This document shows, one piece after another, positions 8,639 through 17,237 of a DNA stretch of 64,000 nt (position 1 is its first letter; each line of letters opens with the position of its first letter). The position numbers and the translations under genes are program-made. The notes under the pieces are model-generated. The model did not search any database. It saw only the letters and a list, made by a program, of their open reading frames with translations, and was not told the origin of the DNA. Source of the DNA: Methanolinea sp. (GTDB lineage Archaea; Halobacteriota; Methanomicrobia; Methanomicrobiales; Methanospirillaceae); contig JADFDO010000006.1 of the NCBI GenBank assembly GCA_018262855.1, forward strand, positions 1 through 64,000, read 5' to 3'.

Positions 8639-9294
8639 CATCGCGGGGGATACCAGCAGGATTTTTCGCAGGTGAAAAACACCTCTTCCGGAGTCCCGAT
8701 TGCTCTTATCCTGCCTGAAGAGAGGAAGATCACCGAATCTGCTGTTGCGGCGAGATCCATATCCAGCGTACACTGCACAAGGCACCGGACTTGAAGATCC
8801 AACAACTGCTCCTGCAGGGCTTCAGTGGTCCGCGAATCGAGGTGCGAATCACATTCGTCAAGAACCAGGATCTCGGGTTCGGAGATCATGGCAGTCGCCA
8901 GCGCCACAAGAACCTGCTCTCCTCCCGAGAGTGTAGCTAGGTCACGGTCCAGAAGATGGGAGATCCCCATCTTTTCAGAGATCTCGCTCACCCTTCCGGA
9001 TATGTCGTCGCACGGCAGGTGTCGGAAACGCAGAGGCGAGGCTAATTCCTCGTACACAGAGAGAAAGAGTGCATTTCTGGCGGGATACTCGTGCACCCAT
9101 CCCGTAGCCATCCCTCCAGGAGATCCCTCACCGATACGTATGTTCCCGAATGCAGGCTCTTCCATCCCGGCAAGGAGCCTCAAAAGTGTCGTTTTTCCGC
9201 TCCCGTTCGGGCCGGTCACCGCGATATGTCCAAGTGGTACTTCGCATACTGGGATATCGAGTATCCCGTGCCGAAGTCCCTGGATCCGGATCAC
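8623..9294 (-). CDS. ECF transporter ATPase, first subunit
   Basis: 223 residues. Walker A GPNGSGKTTLLR, Q-loop region, canonical signature LSGGEQVLVALA and Walker B ILVLDECDSHLD with Cys where Pro is usual. Start is GTG overlapping the bioY stop (GTGA) with GGTGAGG just upstream, indicating translational coupling. It pairs with the next ATPase; the two are diverged, as in EcfA1/EcfA2 sets. Substrate assignment to biotin comes from bioY and birA. Confidence 0.9.
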   Translation of the reverse strand: MIRIQGLRHGILDIPVCEVPLGHIAVTGPNGSGKTTLLRLLAGMEEPAFGNIRIGEGSPGGMATGWVHEYPARNALFLSVYEELASPLRFRHLPCDDISGRVSEISEKMGISHLLDRDLATLSGGEQVLVALATAMISEPEILVLDECDSHLDSRTTEALQEQLLDLQVRCLVQCTLDMDLAATADSVIFLSSGRIRAIGTPEEVFFTCEKSCWYPPRWRWRE

Positions 9295-9857
9295 CCCTCA
9301 CCACCAGGCCCCTTCCCGGGTTCACCATTCCGGCTCCAACCCTTCATGCCTTTTATGCGATCCGTGACCGCATACGCAAGCGCAGATTTTAAAATATCGC
9401 CGGGTATGAAGGGGACCACCCCGAGCAGGAGAGCCATCGGAAATGAGAGCCCGGAAGAGAACGAGAGCCACGCTACACCGCACGCATAGAGAGAGAGAAG
9501 CCCTGCCGCCATGCCGCCACACCTGATTACCCGTGAGGAATGTTCAAAACCGATCCCTGACAGGAGTGCGGCAGGGAGAAATCCCAGGAGATACCCTCCT
9601 GTCGGCCCGAGGAACACACCAATACCGGCACTGCCGCCATGAAACACCGGGAAATTCAACGCTCCCATCACAAGATAGAGGGCTACGGGAGCCACCGCAT
9701 ATCGTCCCATGACCCCCCCGGCAATGAAGAGAAAAAGAGTCTGCAGGGTAATGGGGACGGGGATGAAGGGGATTGAGATCCATGAACCGGCTGCAAGGAA
9801 TGCAGAAAAAGCCCCTGTCTGGGCAATACGCAGTGCACGCTGCCGGCGGATATCCAT
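9291..9857 (-). CDS. bioY: BioY, biotin-binding S component
   Basis: 188 residues from ATG 9857; a TTG at 9863 is the only longer option and lies inside the inverted repeat upstream. The PVPITLQTLFLFIAGGVMG stretch is the BioY hallmark, and six hydrophobic segments fill the protein. It binds biotin at the membrane and hands it through the ECF module encoded immediately downstream with 4-nt overlap. No biotin synthesis genes are seen here, so uptake may be the main supply. Confidence 0.93.
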   Translation of the reverse strand: MDIRRQRALRIAQTGAFSAFLAAGSWISIPFIPVPITLQTLFLFIAGGVMGRYAVAPVALYLVMGALNFPVFHGGSAGIGVFLGPTGGYLLGFLPAALLSGIGFEHSSRVIRCGGMAAGLLSLYACGVAWLSFSSGLSFPMALLLGVVPFIPGDILKSALAYAVTDRIKGMKGWSRNGEPGKGPGGEG

Positions 9858-9887
9858 CGTCAACCAGGAATAAATGAATGGTTGACG
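9858..9887. promoter_or_regulatory. Inverted repeat, probable BirA operator of bioY
   Basis: Perfect 9-bp inverted repeat, arms cgtcaacca (9858-9866) and tggttgacg (9879-9887), spaced by 12 bp and ending directly at the bioY ATG. The GTCAACC...GGTTGAC form resembles the known biotin operator (TTGTNAACC with a 14-16 bp spacer and GGTTNACAA). A T-rich TATA-like stretch (about 9888-9897) lies just upstream, so a bound repressor would cover the transcription start. BirA with a helix-turn-helix is encoded right before it. Binding is inferred. Confidence 0.65.
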
Positions 9888-9896
9888 AAAAAATAC

Positions 9897-10874
9897 TTAC
9901 TGCTGAACGCAGTCACCCGCGATAACCCGCTCGATCTTCCCGTTATCCTTCCGGATCATCAGGGCACCGTATTCATCGATATCTATGGCCTCCCCTTCAA
10001 AGCTGTTCTTCAGGGTATTGACCCTGACACGGTGCTCGAGGGTACAGGAGAGGCTCTTCCACTCTCTTACGATCGCCTCGTATTCCCCCGCCTCAAGGAG
10101 AAGGTACCTGCTCTCGAACTCCTTCAAGATCCTTGCGAGCAGTTCCGGGCGATCCACATCGTGGCCAAACTCGATGCTGACTGAGGTGACTGTACTCGGA
10201 ACCCCCGAAAGGTCCGTGTGGGTCACATTCACGTCCACACCGATACCTAGGAGGGCATAATGAACACGGTCTGCCTCGGCTGAGAGTTCGAGAAGAAGGC
10301 CTGCGACCTTGCTGTCGCCGAGGTAGATATCGTTTGGCCACTTGATCAGGGCACCCAGGTCATACTCTTTCCGCAGCGACCTCGCGATAGCGATAGCACC
10401 AGCCATGGTGATCATGAACACCCGTTCGATCGGGATCTTCGGCTTGAGCACGACCGTTGCCCAGATACCCCCACGGGGAGAGATCCATGATCTCCCCAGC
10501 CTCCCGATACCCCCGGTCTGCTGTTCGGCGATAATAACCAGGCCATGGAGTTCCTCAGGGTCATGCTCGTGTGTCATCTGTTTCCCGACCCAGTTGGTCG
10601 AGGTGGTACTCTCGAAGTACCGCATCTTTTTTCCCATGAAGGAAGTGCGGAGCTTTTTATGCACTTCGTACGGGAGCAGCCTGTTGCTGCTCTTGTTCAG
10701 GCGGTATCCCTCCTTGTGCGAGGTGGTGATCTCGTACCCCATGTTGATGAGTTCCTTGATGTGCTTCCAGACCGCAGAACGGGAGATCCCGAGGGAGTTA
10801 CTGATCACTTCTCCAGAGACCGGACCTTCCCGGGTCTCCAGAACCTCAAGAACCCTGAACGCTGCCTCGTACAT
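9897..10874 (-). CDS. birA: BirA, biotin-protein ligase and biotin-operon repressor
   Basis: 325 residues, bifunctional E. coli-like layout. N-terminal winged helix (about 5-65: VISNSLGISRSAVWKHIKEL), catalytic ligase domain with GRLGRSWISPRGGIW and KWPNDIYLGDSKVAGLL, and a C-terminal SH3-like domain. It makes biotinyl-AMP and transfers biotin to the PycB lysine; the HTH suggests it also represses bioY through the adjacent inverted repeat. It follows the DUF2111 gene by 8 bp and precedes bioY by about 40 bp. Confidence 0.95.
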   Translation of the reverse strand: MYEAAFRVLEVLETREGPVSGEVISNSLGISRSAVWKHIKELINMGYEITTSHKEGYRLNKSSNRLLPYEVHKKLRTSFMGKKMRYFESTTSTNWVGKQMTHEHDPEELHGLVIIAEQQTGGIGRLGRSWISPRGGIWATVVLKPKIPIERVFMITMAGAIAIARSLRKEYDLGALIKWPNDIYLGDSKVAGLLLELSAEADRVHYALLGIGVDVNVTHTDLSGVPSTVTSVSIEFGHDVDRPELLARILKEFESRYLLLEAGEYEAIVREWKSLSCTLEHRVRVNTLKNSFEGEAIDIDEYGALMIRKDNGKIERVIAGDCVQQ

Positions 10875-10882
10875 GAGAAAAA

Positions 10883-11305
10883 CTACCTTTTCGCCACTAT
10901 CTGCTCACCAGGCAGTGGGCAGGGATCCTTTCCACATACCTGCCTGAGTATCTCTGACTGGTGCTCCATGAGGGTGGCCAGGTCAAAAATCCCGGTGATG
11001 TCTACTATTCCGATCGCGGCAATGGCTTCTCCCGATGAATCCCGTACCGGGCCCACGACAACCGGCACTCCCCTGTATTCACCACTCGCAGGGGTAACCT
11101 TCAGGACCCTGTTCTCCGCAAGAACGCGCTCGAGGACCGGCCCGGAATAATTCCTGTCCACTACTCGCCCATCTTCAATCCGTATTCCCATCCGGTCACG
11201 GGATCGCGCGGTGATGGGAAGCCTGTTCAGGAGATCGTGGAGGGCGAGACCCAGCGGTTCGAGATCATCTGCCCCCGAATCTCCGGAGAGAATGTAGCGG
11301 TTCAT
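10883..11305 (-). CDS. DUF2111 protein
   Basis: 140 residues, matching the methanogen-restricted DUF2111 family as I recall it (LGLALHDLLNRLPITARSRDRMGIRIEDG, then VVVGPVRDSSGEAIAAIGIVD). The fold suggestion is a PAS/GAF-like sensory domain with no catalytic motif. It lies 33 bp after the GATase-like gene and 8 bp before birA, so it is probably cotranscribed, but a role in biotin control is not shown. Function unknown. Confidence 0.75.
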   Translation of the reverse strand: MNRYILSGDSGADDLEPLGLALHDLLNRLPITARSRDRMGIRIEDGRVVDRNYSGPVLERVLAENRVLKVTPASGEYRGVPVVVGPVRDSSGEAIAAIGIVDITGIFDLATLMEHQSEILRQVCGKDPCPLPGEQIVAKR

Positions 11306-11338
11306 GAACGAATCCCTTAGTAAATCCCTGATTTCCAG

Positions 11339-11914
11339 TCACAAGAATGTTTCTCTAGAATCCTGGCAGAACTCGTTGAGAAAATCCCGGGACGGGTACT
11401 CGTGGATGGTTGTCGCAATGACCTCGCCATCCCCGACCAAGGCATGGATCAGGACATCCCGATCGCCAATTCTGGCGACAACCCCACCCGCATGGACAGG
11501 AAAGAAACCATCGCATTCTATCGAACTTGGATCGTATTCGGCAAAGAGGGTGGAGCACCAGTGGGACCCTGAACATTCCAGGACACCCTTCTGCTTCTCG
11601 TGCCTATACGTCACCGGGAAGGGCATCCAGTCGTAGGCATCATGACGATCGATTCCTGCGCCGAATACGAGGATCCGGCCTCCACCAGAGACATACTTCC
11701 GTATCCGGCCCGATGATGCACGAAGTGCAGGGAGAAGCCGTGAGTACGAGGGGTTGGCAAATCCTGCGGGAATGATGAGAGCCGAATACCTTCCGCGGAA
11801 GAAGGGTGCCGCCAGGAGATGAGGAGTCACCTGTTCGCAGGTGAGGCCGCATCCCTCGAGGAACCGGGAAAACACGACCTTTTCGTCCCAGAGGAGCCCG
11901 CAACGCCCGGTCAT
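11339..11914 (-). CDS. Class I glutamine-amidotransferase-like protein
   Basis: 191 residues. The N-terminal half (LLWDEKVVFSRFLEGCGL, then SALIIPAGFANPSYSRLLPALR, then IRKYVSGGGRILVFGAG) fits a flavodoxin-like GATase1 fold such as the biotin-ligase N-terminal-like or ThuA-like families. The nucleophile elbow has GAG with no Cys, so a canonical glutaminase is unlikely. The start overlaps the rtcB stop (ATGA), indicating coupling. Substrate unknown. Confidence 0.6.
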   Translation of the reverse strand: MTGRCGLLWDEKVVFSRFLEGCGLTCEQVTPHLLAAPFFRGRYSALIIPAGFANPSYSRLLPALRASSGRIRKYVSGGGRILVFGAGIDRHDAYDWMPFPVTYRHEKQKGVLECSGSHWCSTLFAEYDPSSIECDGFFPVHAGGVVARIGDRDVLIHALVGDGEVIATTIHEYPSRDFLNEFCQDSRETFL

Positions 11915-13344
11915 CCCTTGATCACCCCGAGAGGCTCGAGCCGGGCAACCATCCTGGATAGTCCGACTTCATGGACCACCCGCACCACTTCTGCACTTGG
12001 TTTATACACACTCGGAGCCTCATCTGCAATCGCCGCATCGCTCGGGGCTCTGACAATAATTCCCCTCTGTGCAAGTGTCTCCCTGACCTCCTTGCCCGAT
12101 ACACGTTTCTTAGCCTGGGTTCGGCTCATGATCCTCCCTGCGCCGTGGCAGGTGCTCCCAAAGGTCTTCTCCATTGCAGTCATGGTACCGCGGAGGAGGA
12201 AGGAGGGTGATCCCATGCTTCCCGGGATAATCACAGGTTGCCCTGTTGTTTCGTATTCAGGCGGGAGATCAGGCGCCCCGGGACCATACGCTCTGGTTGC
12301 CCCTTTCCTGTGCACACATACCTTCATCCTGGATCCTCCCCAAGAGTGCTCCTCGATCTTTGCGACGTTGTGTGCGACATCGTACACAAGGTGCATCTCG
12401 CCGTAGGGAATCCCATAGAGATCTTCCATCACTTTTCTTGTGTAGTGCATGATCATCTGGCGGTTCGCCCACGCATAATTTGCCGATGCTGCCATTGCCC
12501 CGAAATACGCCTTTCCTTCAGGAGAGTCAAGAGGGGCACAGGCCAGCTGGCGGTCAGGGAGCGCGATCCGATACTTTTTTGTTGCAGATTCCAGGATGCT
12601 TAAGTGATCCGTGCATACCTGGTGCCCGAGGCCTCTTGACCCGCAGTGGATCATGATGCAGATTTGCCCTGGAAAGACTCCGAATACACGGGCAGCGTCC
12701 TGATCGTACACTTCCCTGACCACCTGGATCTCGAGGAAGTGGTTCCCCGACCCGAGGGTCCCGCTCTGCGGCATGCCCCGCTGCCGGGCTTTCTGGGAGA
12801 CCGAAGAAGGATCCGCTTCTTTCATGCACCCTGCCTGTTCGCACATGAGGATATCCCGGTCGAGCCCGTATCCCTCACGAACTGCCCACGATGATCCTCC
12901 CTCAAGTATCCCGTCAAGACTCTTCGCCGAGAGCCTGAGTGTGCTCTTTCCGCCAACGCCGGTAGGAACTGCCCTGAACAGGCGTTCTATGAGTTCCCTC
13001 TTCTTCGCGAGCTCGGGCTCCCTCAGTGGAGTGGAGAGGAGCCTGACCCCGCAGTTGATGTCAAAACCAACTCCACCGGGTGAGATGACCCCTTCTTCAA
13101 GGGAGAACGCAGCCACTCCTCCGATGGGGAACCCGTATCCCCAGTGGATATCCGGCATAGCCAGGGATCTCCCCACGATTCCCGGCATGGTAGCCACGTT
13201 TGCCAGCTGCTGGACGGCCCCTGGCTCGAGATCCTCTGCCAGCGCCTCTGACAGGAAGAAATTCGCCGGCACCCGCATCCCGGGGACAAATCCCACCGGT
13301 ACCTCCCATTCATATGGCCCTGTCCGCGATATCCCCTGCAGCAT
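11911..13344 (-). CDS. rtcB: RtcB, tRNA-splicing RNA ligase
   Basis: About 477 residues from ATG 13344 (a TTG two codons earlier abuts the archease stop). Joins 2',3'-cyclic phosphate and 5'-OH ends with GTP and Mn2+, completing tRNA splicing. Metal and guanylylation motifs are all present: GVGFDINCGVRLL, GSGNHFLEIQ, HCGSRGLGHQV, YDVAHNVAKIEEH, and SCHGAGRIMSR with the GMP-accepting His. No intein is present. Archease lies directly upstream. A natural substrate, the intron-containing tRNA-Met, is encoded 8 kb away. Confidence 0.96.
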   Translation of the reverse strand: MLQGISRTGPYEWEVPVGFVPGMRVPANFFLSEALAEDLEPGAVQQLANVATMPGIVGRSLAMPDIHWGYGFPIGGVAAFSLEEGVISPGGVGFDINCGVRLLSTPLREPELAKKRELIERLFRAVPTGVGGKSTLRLSAKSLDGILEGGSSWAVREGYGLDRDILMCEQAGCMKEADPSSVSQKARQRGMPQSGTLGSGNHFLEIQVVREVYDQDAARVFGVFPGQICIMIHCGSRGLGHQVCTDHLSILESATKKYRIALPDRQLACAPLDSPEGKAYFGAMAASANYAWANRQMIMHYTRKVMEDLYGIPYGEMHLVYDVAHNVAKIEEHSWGGSRMKVCVHRKGATRAYGPGAPDLPPEYETTGQPVIIPGSMGSPSFLLRGTMTAMEKTFGSTCHGAGRIMSRTQAKKRVSGKEVRETLAQRGIIVRAPSDAAIADEAPSVYKPSAEVVRVVHEVGLSRMVARLEPLGVIKG

Positions 13345-13350
13345 GATCAA

Positions 13351-13758
13351 TCACACATCAAAGATGACATCAAGTATATAAGATCCCTGTTCATGGACTA
13401 TGCAGAAGCCCGAAAACGAGATTCCCTTGACACCCTGGCCTCCGGAATGTACTTCTGGTGAAAAGGGCTCCCCCTTCACGGTTCCTTCGAGAGCATTCCC
13501 CCCGACTATGACTTCTGCACCCGAGAAGACCATGCCTTCCACTTCAGAGAGGAAGAGGAGCTCTGAGAGGAAGGCGTGCATGAGCGATTCGATGTCATGA
13601 CCTTGTGCACTGACATTCATGGATTTTCCTCCCACTCCCGGGCATCCGTACATGACTATCATGAGCGCCCTGGCAGCTTCGGAAAAGAGTTCCTCGAGGG
13701 TAGGTGCACTCACCCTCATCCTGATATCGGCGGTATGCTCCAGTTCCTCAATACTCAT
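13351..13758 (-). CDS. Archease, RtcB activator
   Basis: 135 residues, full length. The N-terminal EELEHTADIRMRV and C-terminal SYILDVIFDV are characteristic, carrying the conserved acidic metal ligands. Archease speeds RtcB guanylylation and multiple turnover. The gene ends at the rtcB start with no gap and overlaps the end of the upstream zinc-motif gene by 11 bp. Confidence 0.94.
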   Translation of the reverse strand: MSIEELEHTADIRMRVSAPTLEELFSEAARALMIVMYGCPGVGGKSMNVSAQGHDIESLMHAFLSELLFLSEVEGMVFSGAEVIVGGNALEGTVKGEPFSPEVHSGGQGVKGISFSGFCIVHEQGSYILDVIFDV

Positions 13759-14053
13759 GACCGGTGGAGAGATCCTCCATGTGGTCCAGGAACGCAGGCA
13801 GCATCCCCCGGTGGATGGAATGCAGGTACCTCGCCTGGTGAATGGAGATATAGATGGTATGGTCCCCTGTCCTGACCTTGAGGTCCGTCGATTTTGGTGG
13901 CTTCATGCTGATGGGAAGGAGAATCGGCCCTCCGCAGGAGGTGCAGATCCTGAAATCGCATCCCCTCCTCTCGATATACTCTGCGACGTCTTCATTCACT
14001 GCGATATCTTCAGGGAGCGGGGGAGCATCAGGCCTCACGTACATGATTCTCAC
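13748..14053 (-). CDS. Conserved small protein with CxxCGG motif
   Basis: 101 residues from a GTG; an ATG three codons later (14044) is equally possible. A C-x-x-C-G-G motif (CTSCGGPILLP) around residue 37 may be half of a zinc site, followed by a TDLKVRTGDHTIYISIHQARYL segment. Overlap with archease places it in the RNA-repair operon. No function recognised. Confidence 0.65.
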   Translation of the reverse strand: MRIMYVRPDAPPLPEDIAVNEDVAEYIERRGCDFRICTSCGGPILLPISMKPPKSTDLKVRTGDHTIYISIHQARYLHSIHRGMLPAFLDHMEDLSTGHEY

Positions 14054-14094
14054 ACATCGACCGGTAACGGTAAAATAATTATGCTGTCTGCGGC

Positions 14095-14409
14095 TCAGAC
14101 TGCGCCAACAATTCCGGCAACAAGATCTGCATACTGCTCCTTGATCTGGTAGACACTGTGGGTCCCCTCCTTGTTCTTCATCACGTGGAGGATACCGATA
14201 CGGGATGCAATGATTCCTACCATTGCAGCAACAGAGTGATAACTGATTTTGAACCGTCTGTTGAGGAGCTCACAAATCTTTGCGATGGTGAGGGTTTTAA
14301 TTTTAAGGAAGAGTTTAAGCATGGCATGCCTGACACCCGTCTGGTCTCTTGACAGGTACATTCGCAGGCGGCCCTCAATGACAGCCTTGATCTCGTGCGG
14401 AGATCTCAT
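14095..14409 (-). CDS. DUF2551 winged-helix protein
   Basis: 104 residues. It resembles the methanogen DUF2551 family: basic N-terminal helix (MRSPHEIKAVIEGRLRMYLS), then an HTH-like core (TIAKICELLNRRFKISYHSVAAMVGIIASRIGIL) with a wing (VMKNKEGTHSVYQI). Likely a small DNA-binding regulator. First gene of the minus-strand run, with its own TATA box at 14431-14440 that would give a leaderless transcript. Confidence 0.8.
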   Translation of the reverse strand: MRSPHEIKAVIEGRLRMYLSRDQTGVRHAMLKLFLKIKTLTIAKICELLNRRFKISYHSVAAMVGIIASRIGILHVMKNKEGTHSVYQIKEQYADLVAGIVGAV

Positions 14410-14430
14410 GAAGTGGTACTCGCCACCGGA

Positions 14431-14440
14431 TTTATATAAG
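14431..14440 (-). promoter_or_regulatory. TATA box of the DUF2551 gene
   Basis: Minus-strand CTTATATAAA centred about 26 bp before the ATG at 14409; predicts a leaderless mRNA. Confidence 0.55.
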
Positions 14441-14600
14441 GATTTTCATTTTTTCCCACTCATTGGGGACCGTGGAATACAAACCGGAAGATCGTTCTTT
14501 TTTTGTCGGAAAAGATCTCGCGCGAGGTCACTATCTGGATTGAAGAGTGAACGCTGAAATCCCGAAGGGTTTTACCCTTGAATAACGATAGTACTGGGCT

Positions 14601-15455
14601 ATGGGACTCATTCAGTATGATGTGAACAAATACTCCCCCGGGCAGATGGTGGTGATCCCGATGATCATCCTCATCTTTTCCCTGGCTATCCTTGGGTATA
14701 ACCTTGCCACCACAGGGATGCCAGTCCGCCCGGGGATTGACTTCTCCGGGGGTACTGCGGTTACCCTTTTCTCAACCGATACTCCCGACCAGCTGAAGTC
14801 TGCATTTTCAGGGTATCCGCTACTCTCTGTGGGAGAAGGGGTGAACAATGGAAAATACTTGAGATTCGGACCTATGGATGATACCAGCCTCCAGTCTCTC
14901 GCCACATCGATCACCTCTCAGTATCCGGATGCCAAGATAGACCAGATTGGCGCGTCATTCGGACAGACTCTCCAGCAGCAGGCAATAATTGCACTGATCA
15001 TCTCGTTCATCGGCATGACCATCGTGGTCTTCCTCGCTTTCCGCTCGTTTGTTCCTTCAGCAGCCGTGATCCTCTCTGCATTTACGGATATCGCGATGAC
15101 GGCTGCAGCGATGAGTCTCGTCGGGATCGATCTCTCACTTCCCACCACCGCAGCACTCCTGATGCTTATCGGTTACTCGGTAGACTCTGACATCCTCCTG
15201 ACTATGCGTGTGTTAAAACGCCAGGGGAAACTTGAAGAGAAACTCTCCGGGGCTTTTAAGACCGGCATCATCATGACCACCACCACGATTGCCGCGGTTG
15301 CTGCGATGTGGATGGTCGCATTTGCCTCACAGATCACGGTGATCTGGGAGATTGCGACAGTGCTCCTCATCGGCCTTGTTGTTGACATGATGAATACCTG
15401 GCTCACGAATGCCGGGATAATAAAATGGTTCGTCCTGAAGAGAGGTGGAAAATGA
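14601..15455 (+). CDS. secF: Protein-export membrane protein SecF
   Basis: 284 residues. The archaeal SecF pattern is clear: a first helix (MVVIPMIILIFSLAILGYNLA), PGIDFSGGTAVTLF (the D-x-x-G-G-T motif), a periplasmic-type loop, and five helices at the C-terminus (e.g. ALIISFIGMTIVVFLAF, LMLIGYSVDSDILL). With SecD it uses the ion gradient to assist protein translocation through SecY. It precedes secD as is usual in archaea, and its stop overlaps the secD ATG. Confidence 0.95.
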   Translation: MGLIQYDVNKYSPGQMVVIPMIILIFSLAILGYNLATTGMPVRPGIDFSGGTAVTLFSTDTPDQLKSAFSGYPLLSVGEGVNNGKYLRFGPMDDTSLQSLATSITSQYPDAKIDQIGASFGQTLQQQAIIALIISFIGMTIVVFLAFRSFVPSAAVILSAFTDIAMTAAAMSLVGIDLSLPTTAALLMLIGYSVDSDILLTMRVLKRQGKLEEKLSGAFKTGIIMTTTTIAAVAAMWMVAFASQITVIWEIATVLLIGLVVDMMNTWLTNAGIIKWFVLKRGGK

Positions 15456-16906
15456 GCAGCAGCAAGCTGAAGGCCTGCCTTTCACACTGGCAGGTCGTCC
15501 TCATGCTCATTCTTATCGCCGGGGCTGTTATTGCAATCGCCCCCCGCTTTGAGGATGGCAAGTTTACTACCAATCTCCAGTACGGCCTCGATCTGCAGGA
15601 GGGCACCTGGCTCCAGATGGAGTTCAAGGCAGAGGTGGTCGGATTCGAGACCGATCTTTCCGCCGAACAGTTCGTTGACAACCTGCACAAGCAGCTTGAT
15701 TCCGAGATGTATATCATCGAGGATGGCAAGCTGGAGATTCGAAGCTACTTCCCACGTGAGACCCTCGAGACTGCATTCACCGCGTCAGGTGGCAGGCTCA
15801 CTTCATACGAACAGGGTGTGACGAGGTCGACCGCAGATGATGTGAAGAGGATCCTCGAGAATAAGCTGAATGCTCTCGGTACCAAGGATGCAAGGGTCAA
15901 CCCGCTCACGAGTTTCTCCGGGGTAACGCACTATATCCGCGTCGAACTTGCAGGAGTCAGCCTGGCCCAGGCCAAGGAGATCGTCGGGAAACAGGGGAAA
16001 TTCGAGATCCGCATCCATACGACTGGAAACGAGACCGAGCATATCCTCTACGGTGACAGGATTACTACCGTAGGAGTACCGAGCCATGCTCAACCGGGCA
16101 GCAGCACATGGGGTGTAGAATTCTCGCTCGATGAAGAGGGTGCAACGTTATTCCAGCAGGGCGCAATTGCCACCGGAGCAACCGATAATCCCGAGGCCCA
16201 TTTCCTCGATATGATCCTTGACGACAACGTGGTATATAGTGCCCCGCTGTCGAAAGAACTGGCAGCAAACCTTGAAAAAGAACCAATCCGGCAGCTCTAT
16301 GCATCGACAGGAGTAGGAAACGAGGGCCTCGAAGCAGCAAAGACCCTTGAGATCCACCTCAGAGCCGGAGCGCTGCCAGTCGATGTTGCCGTTGCTGGAT
16401 CGGGGTATGTGCCGGCAGAACTCTCCGATTATTTCAAGCTGATGTGTGGAATCGCCTTTATTGTTGCTGCGATTGCAGTGGGTATCGTCATCTTCTACCG
16501 GTACCGGGAAGCGAGCATTGTGCTCCCGATGATAGGGACAAACCTGTCGGAGATTGTCATCCTCCTCGGAATCGCCACACTCATCCAGCAGCTCGACCTT
16601 GCAGGTATTGCGGCACTTATAGCAGTCATGGGAACAGGAATCGACCAGCTGGTTATCATCACCGACGAAGTCCTCCATGAAGGAAAAGTCCCATCCCCCT
16701 CCCTCTACAAGAAGCGCCTCACGAGAGCTCTTGGGATTATTCTCGTCTCGGCCGCAACCGTGATCATCGCGATGATCCCGCTGGCGCTGATGGATCTCTC
16801 CAGCCTTCGGGGATTCGCCATCATCACAATCCTTGGTGTAATCATAGGAGTAGGGGTCACCCGGCCCGCATATGGAGAAGTTATCAAGGAGATCCTCTCG
16901 AAATAA
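15452..16906 (+). CDS. secD: Protein-export membrane protein SecD
   Basis: About 484 residues from ATG 15452, which overlaps the secF stop (ATGA) and follows a GAGGTG SD; the open frame extends 9 codons further upstream inside secF. It has one N-terminal helix, the YGLDLQEGTWLQMEF motif (the SecD D-L-x-G-G site appears as DLQEG), a large external domain (about 60-320) and five C-terminal helices. Acts with SecF at the membrane. Confidence 0.94.
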   Translation: MSSSKLKACLSHWQVVLMLILIAGAVIAIAPRFEDGKFTTNLQYGLDLQEGTWLQMEFKAEVVGFETDLSAEQFVDNLHKQLDSEMYIIEDGKLEIRSYFPRETLETAFTASGGRLTSYEQGVTRSTADDVKRILENKLNALGTKDARVNPLTSFSGVTHYIRVELAGVSLAQAKEIVGKQGKFEIRIHTTGNETEHILYGDRITTVGVPSHAQPGSSTWGVEFSLDEEGATLFQQGAIATGATDNPEAHFLDMILDDNVVYSAPLSKELAANLEKEPIRQLYASTGVGNEGLEAAKTLEIHLRAGALPVDVAVAGSGYVPAELSDYFKLMCGIAFIVAAIAVGIVIFYRYREASIVLPMIGTNLSEIVILLGIATLIQQLDLAGIAALIAVMGTGIDQLVIITDEVLHEGKVPSPSLYKKRLTRALGIILVSAATVIIAMIPLALMDLSSLRGFAIITILGVIIGVGVTRPAYGEVIKEILSK

Positions 16907-16964
16907 GTCCTTTACAAAAACCTTTATCTCCCTTTTTCTTCCACTAAGCTTCTTGGGATATTAG

Positions 16965-17237
16965 ATGAGCAGACCGGTTTTACTTGACTTTTTTGCAGAT
17001 TGGTGCGGGCCGTGCCGGAGGCAGGGGCCTATCCTCGAAGACCTGAAGAGAACGATGGGTGACAAGGTGGAGATCAGAAAGATTGACGTCGATGAGCATA
17101 TGGAGATGGCCAATAAGTACGGTATCCGTGTGGTGCCCACCCTCATCATAGAGAAAGACGGAAAAGTGATCAGGAGCCTTGAAGGGGTCACCAGTGCCGA
17201 GACCCTCGAATCCCTGTTAAGCCCGCTGGTGGAATAA
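16965..17237 (+). CDS. Thioredoxin
   Basis: 90 residues, short archaeal thioredoxin/glutaredoxin-like size. Active site WCGPC (DWCGPCRRQGP) near residue 12-16 and the cis-Pro segment VVPTLII near residue 53. Dithiol reductant in the cytosol; in methanogens possibly reduced by F420- or ferredoxin-dependent reductases. npdG starts directly after its stop. Confidence 0.93.
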   Translation: MSRPVLLDFFADWCGPCRRQGPILEDLKRTMGDKVEIRKIDVDEHMEMANKYGIRVVPTLIIEKDGKVIRSLEGVTSAETLESLLSPLVE

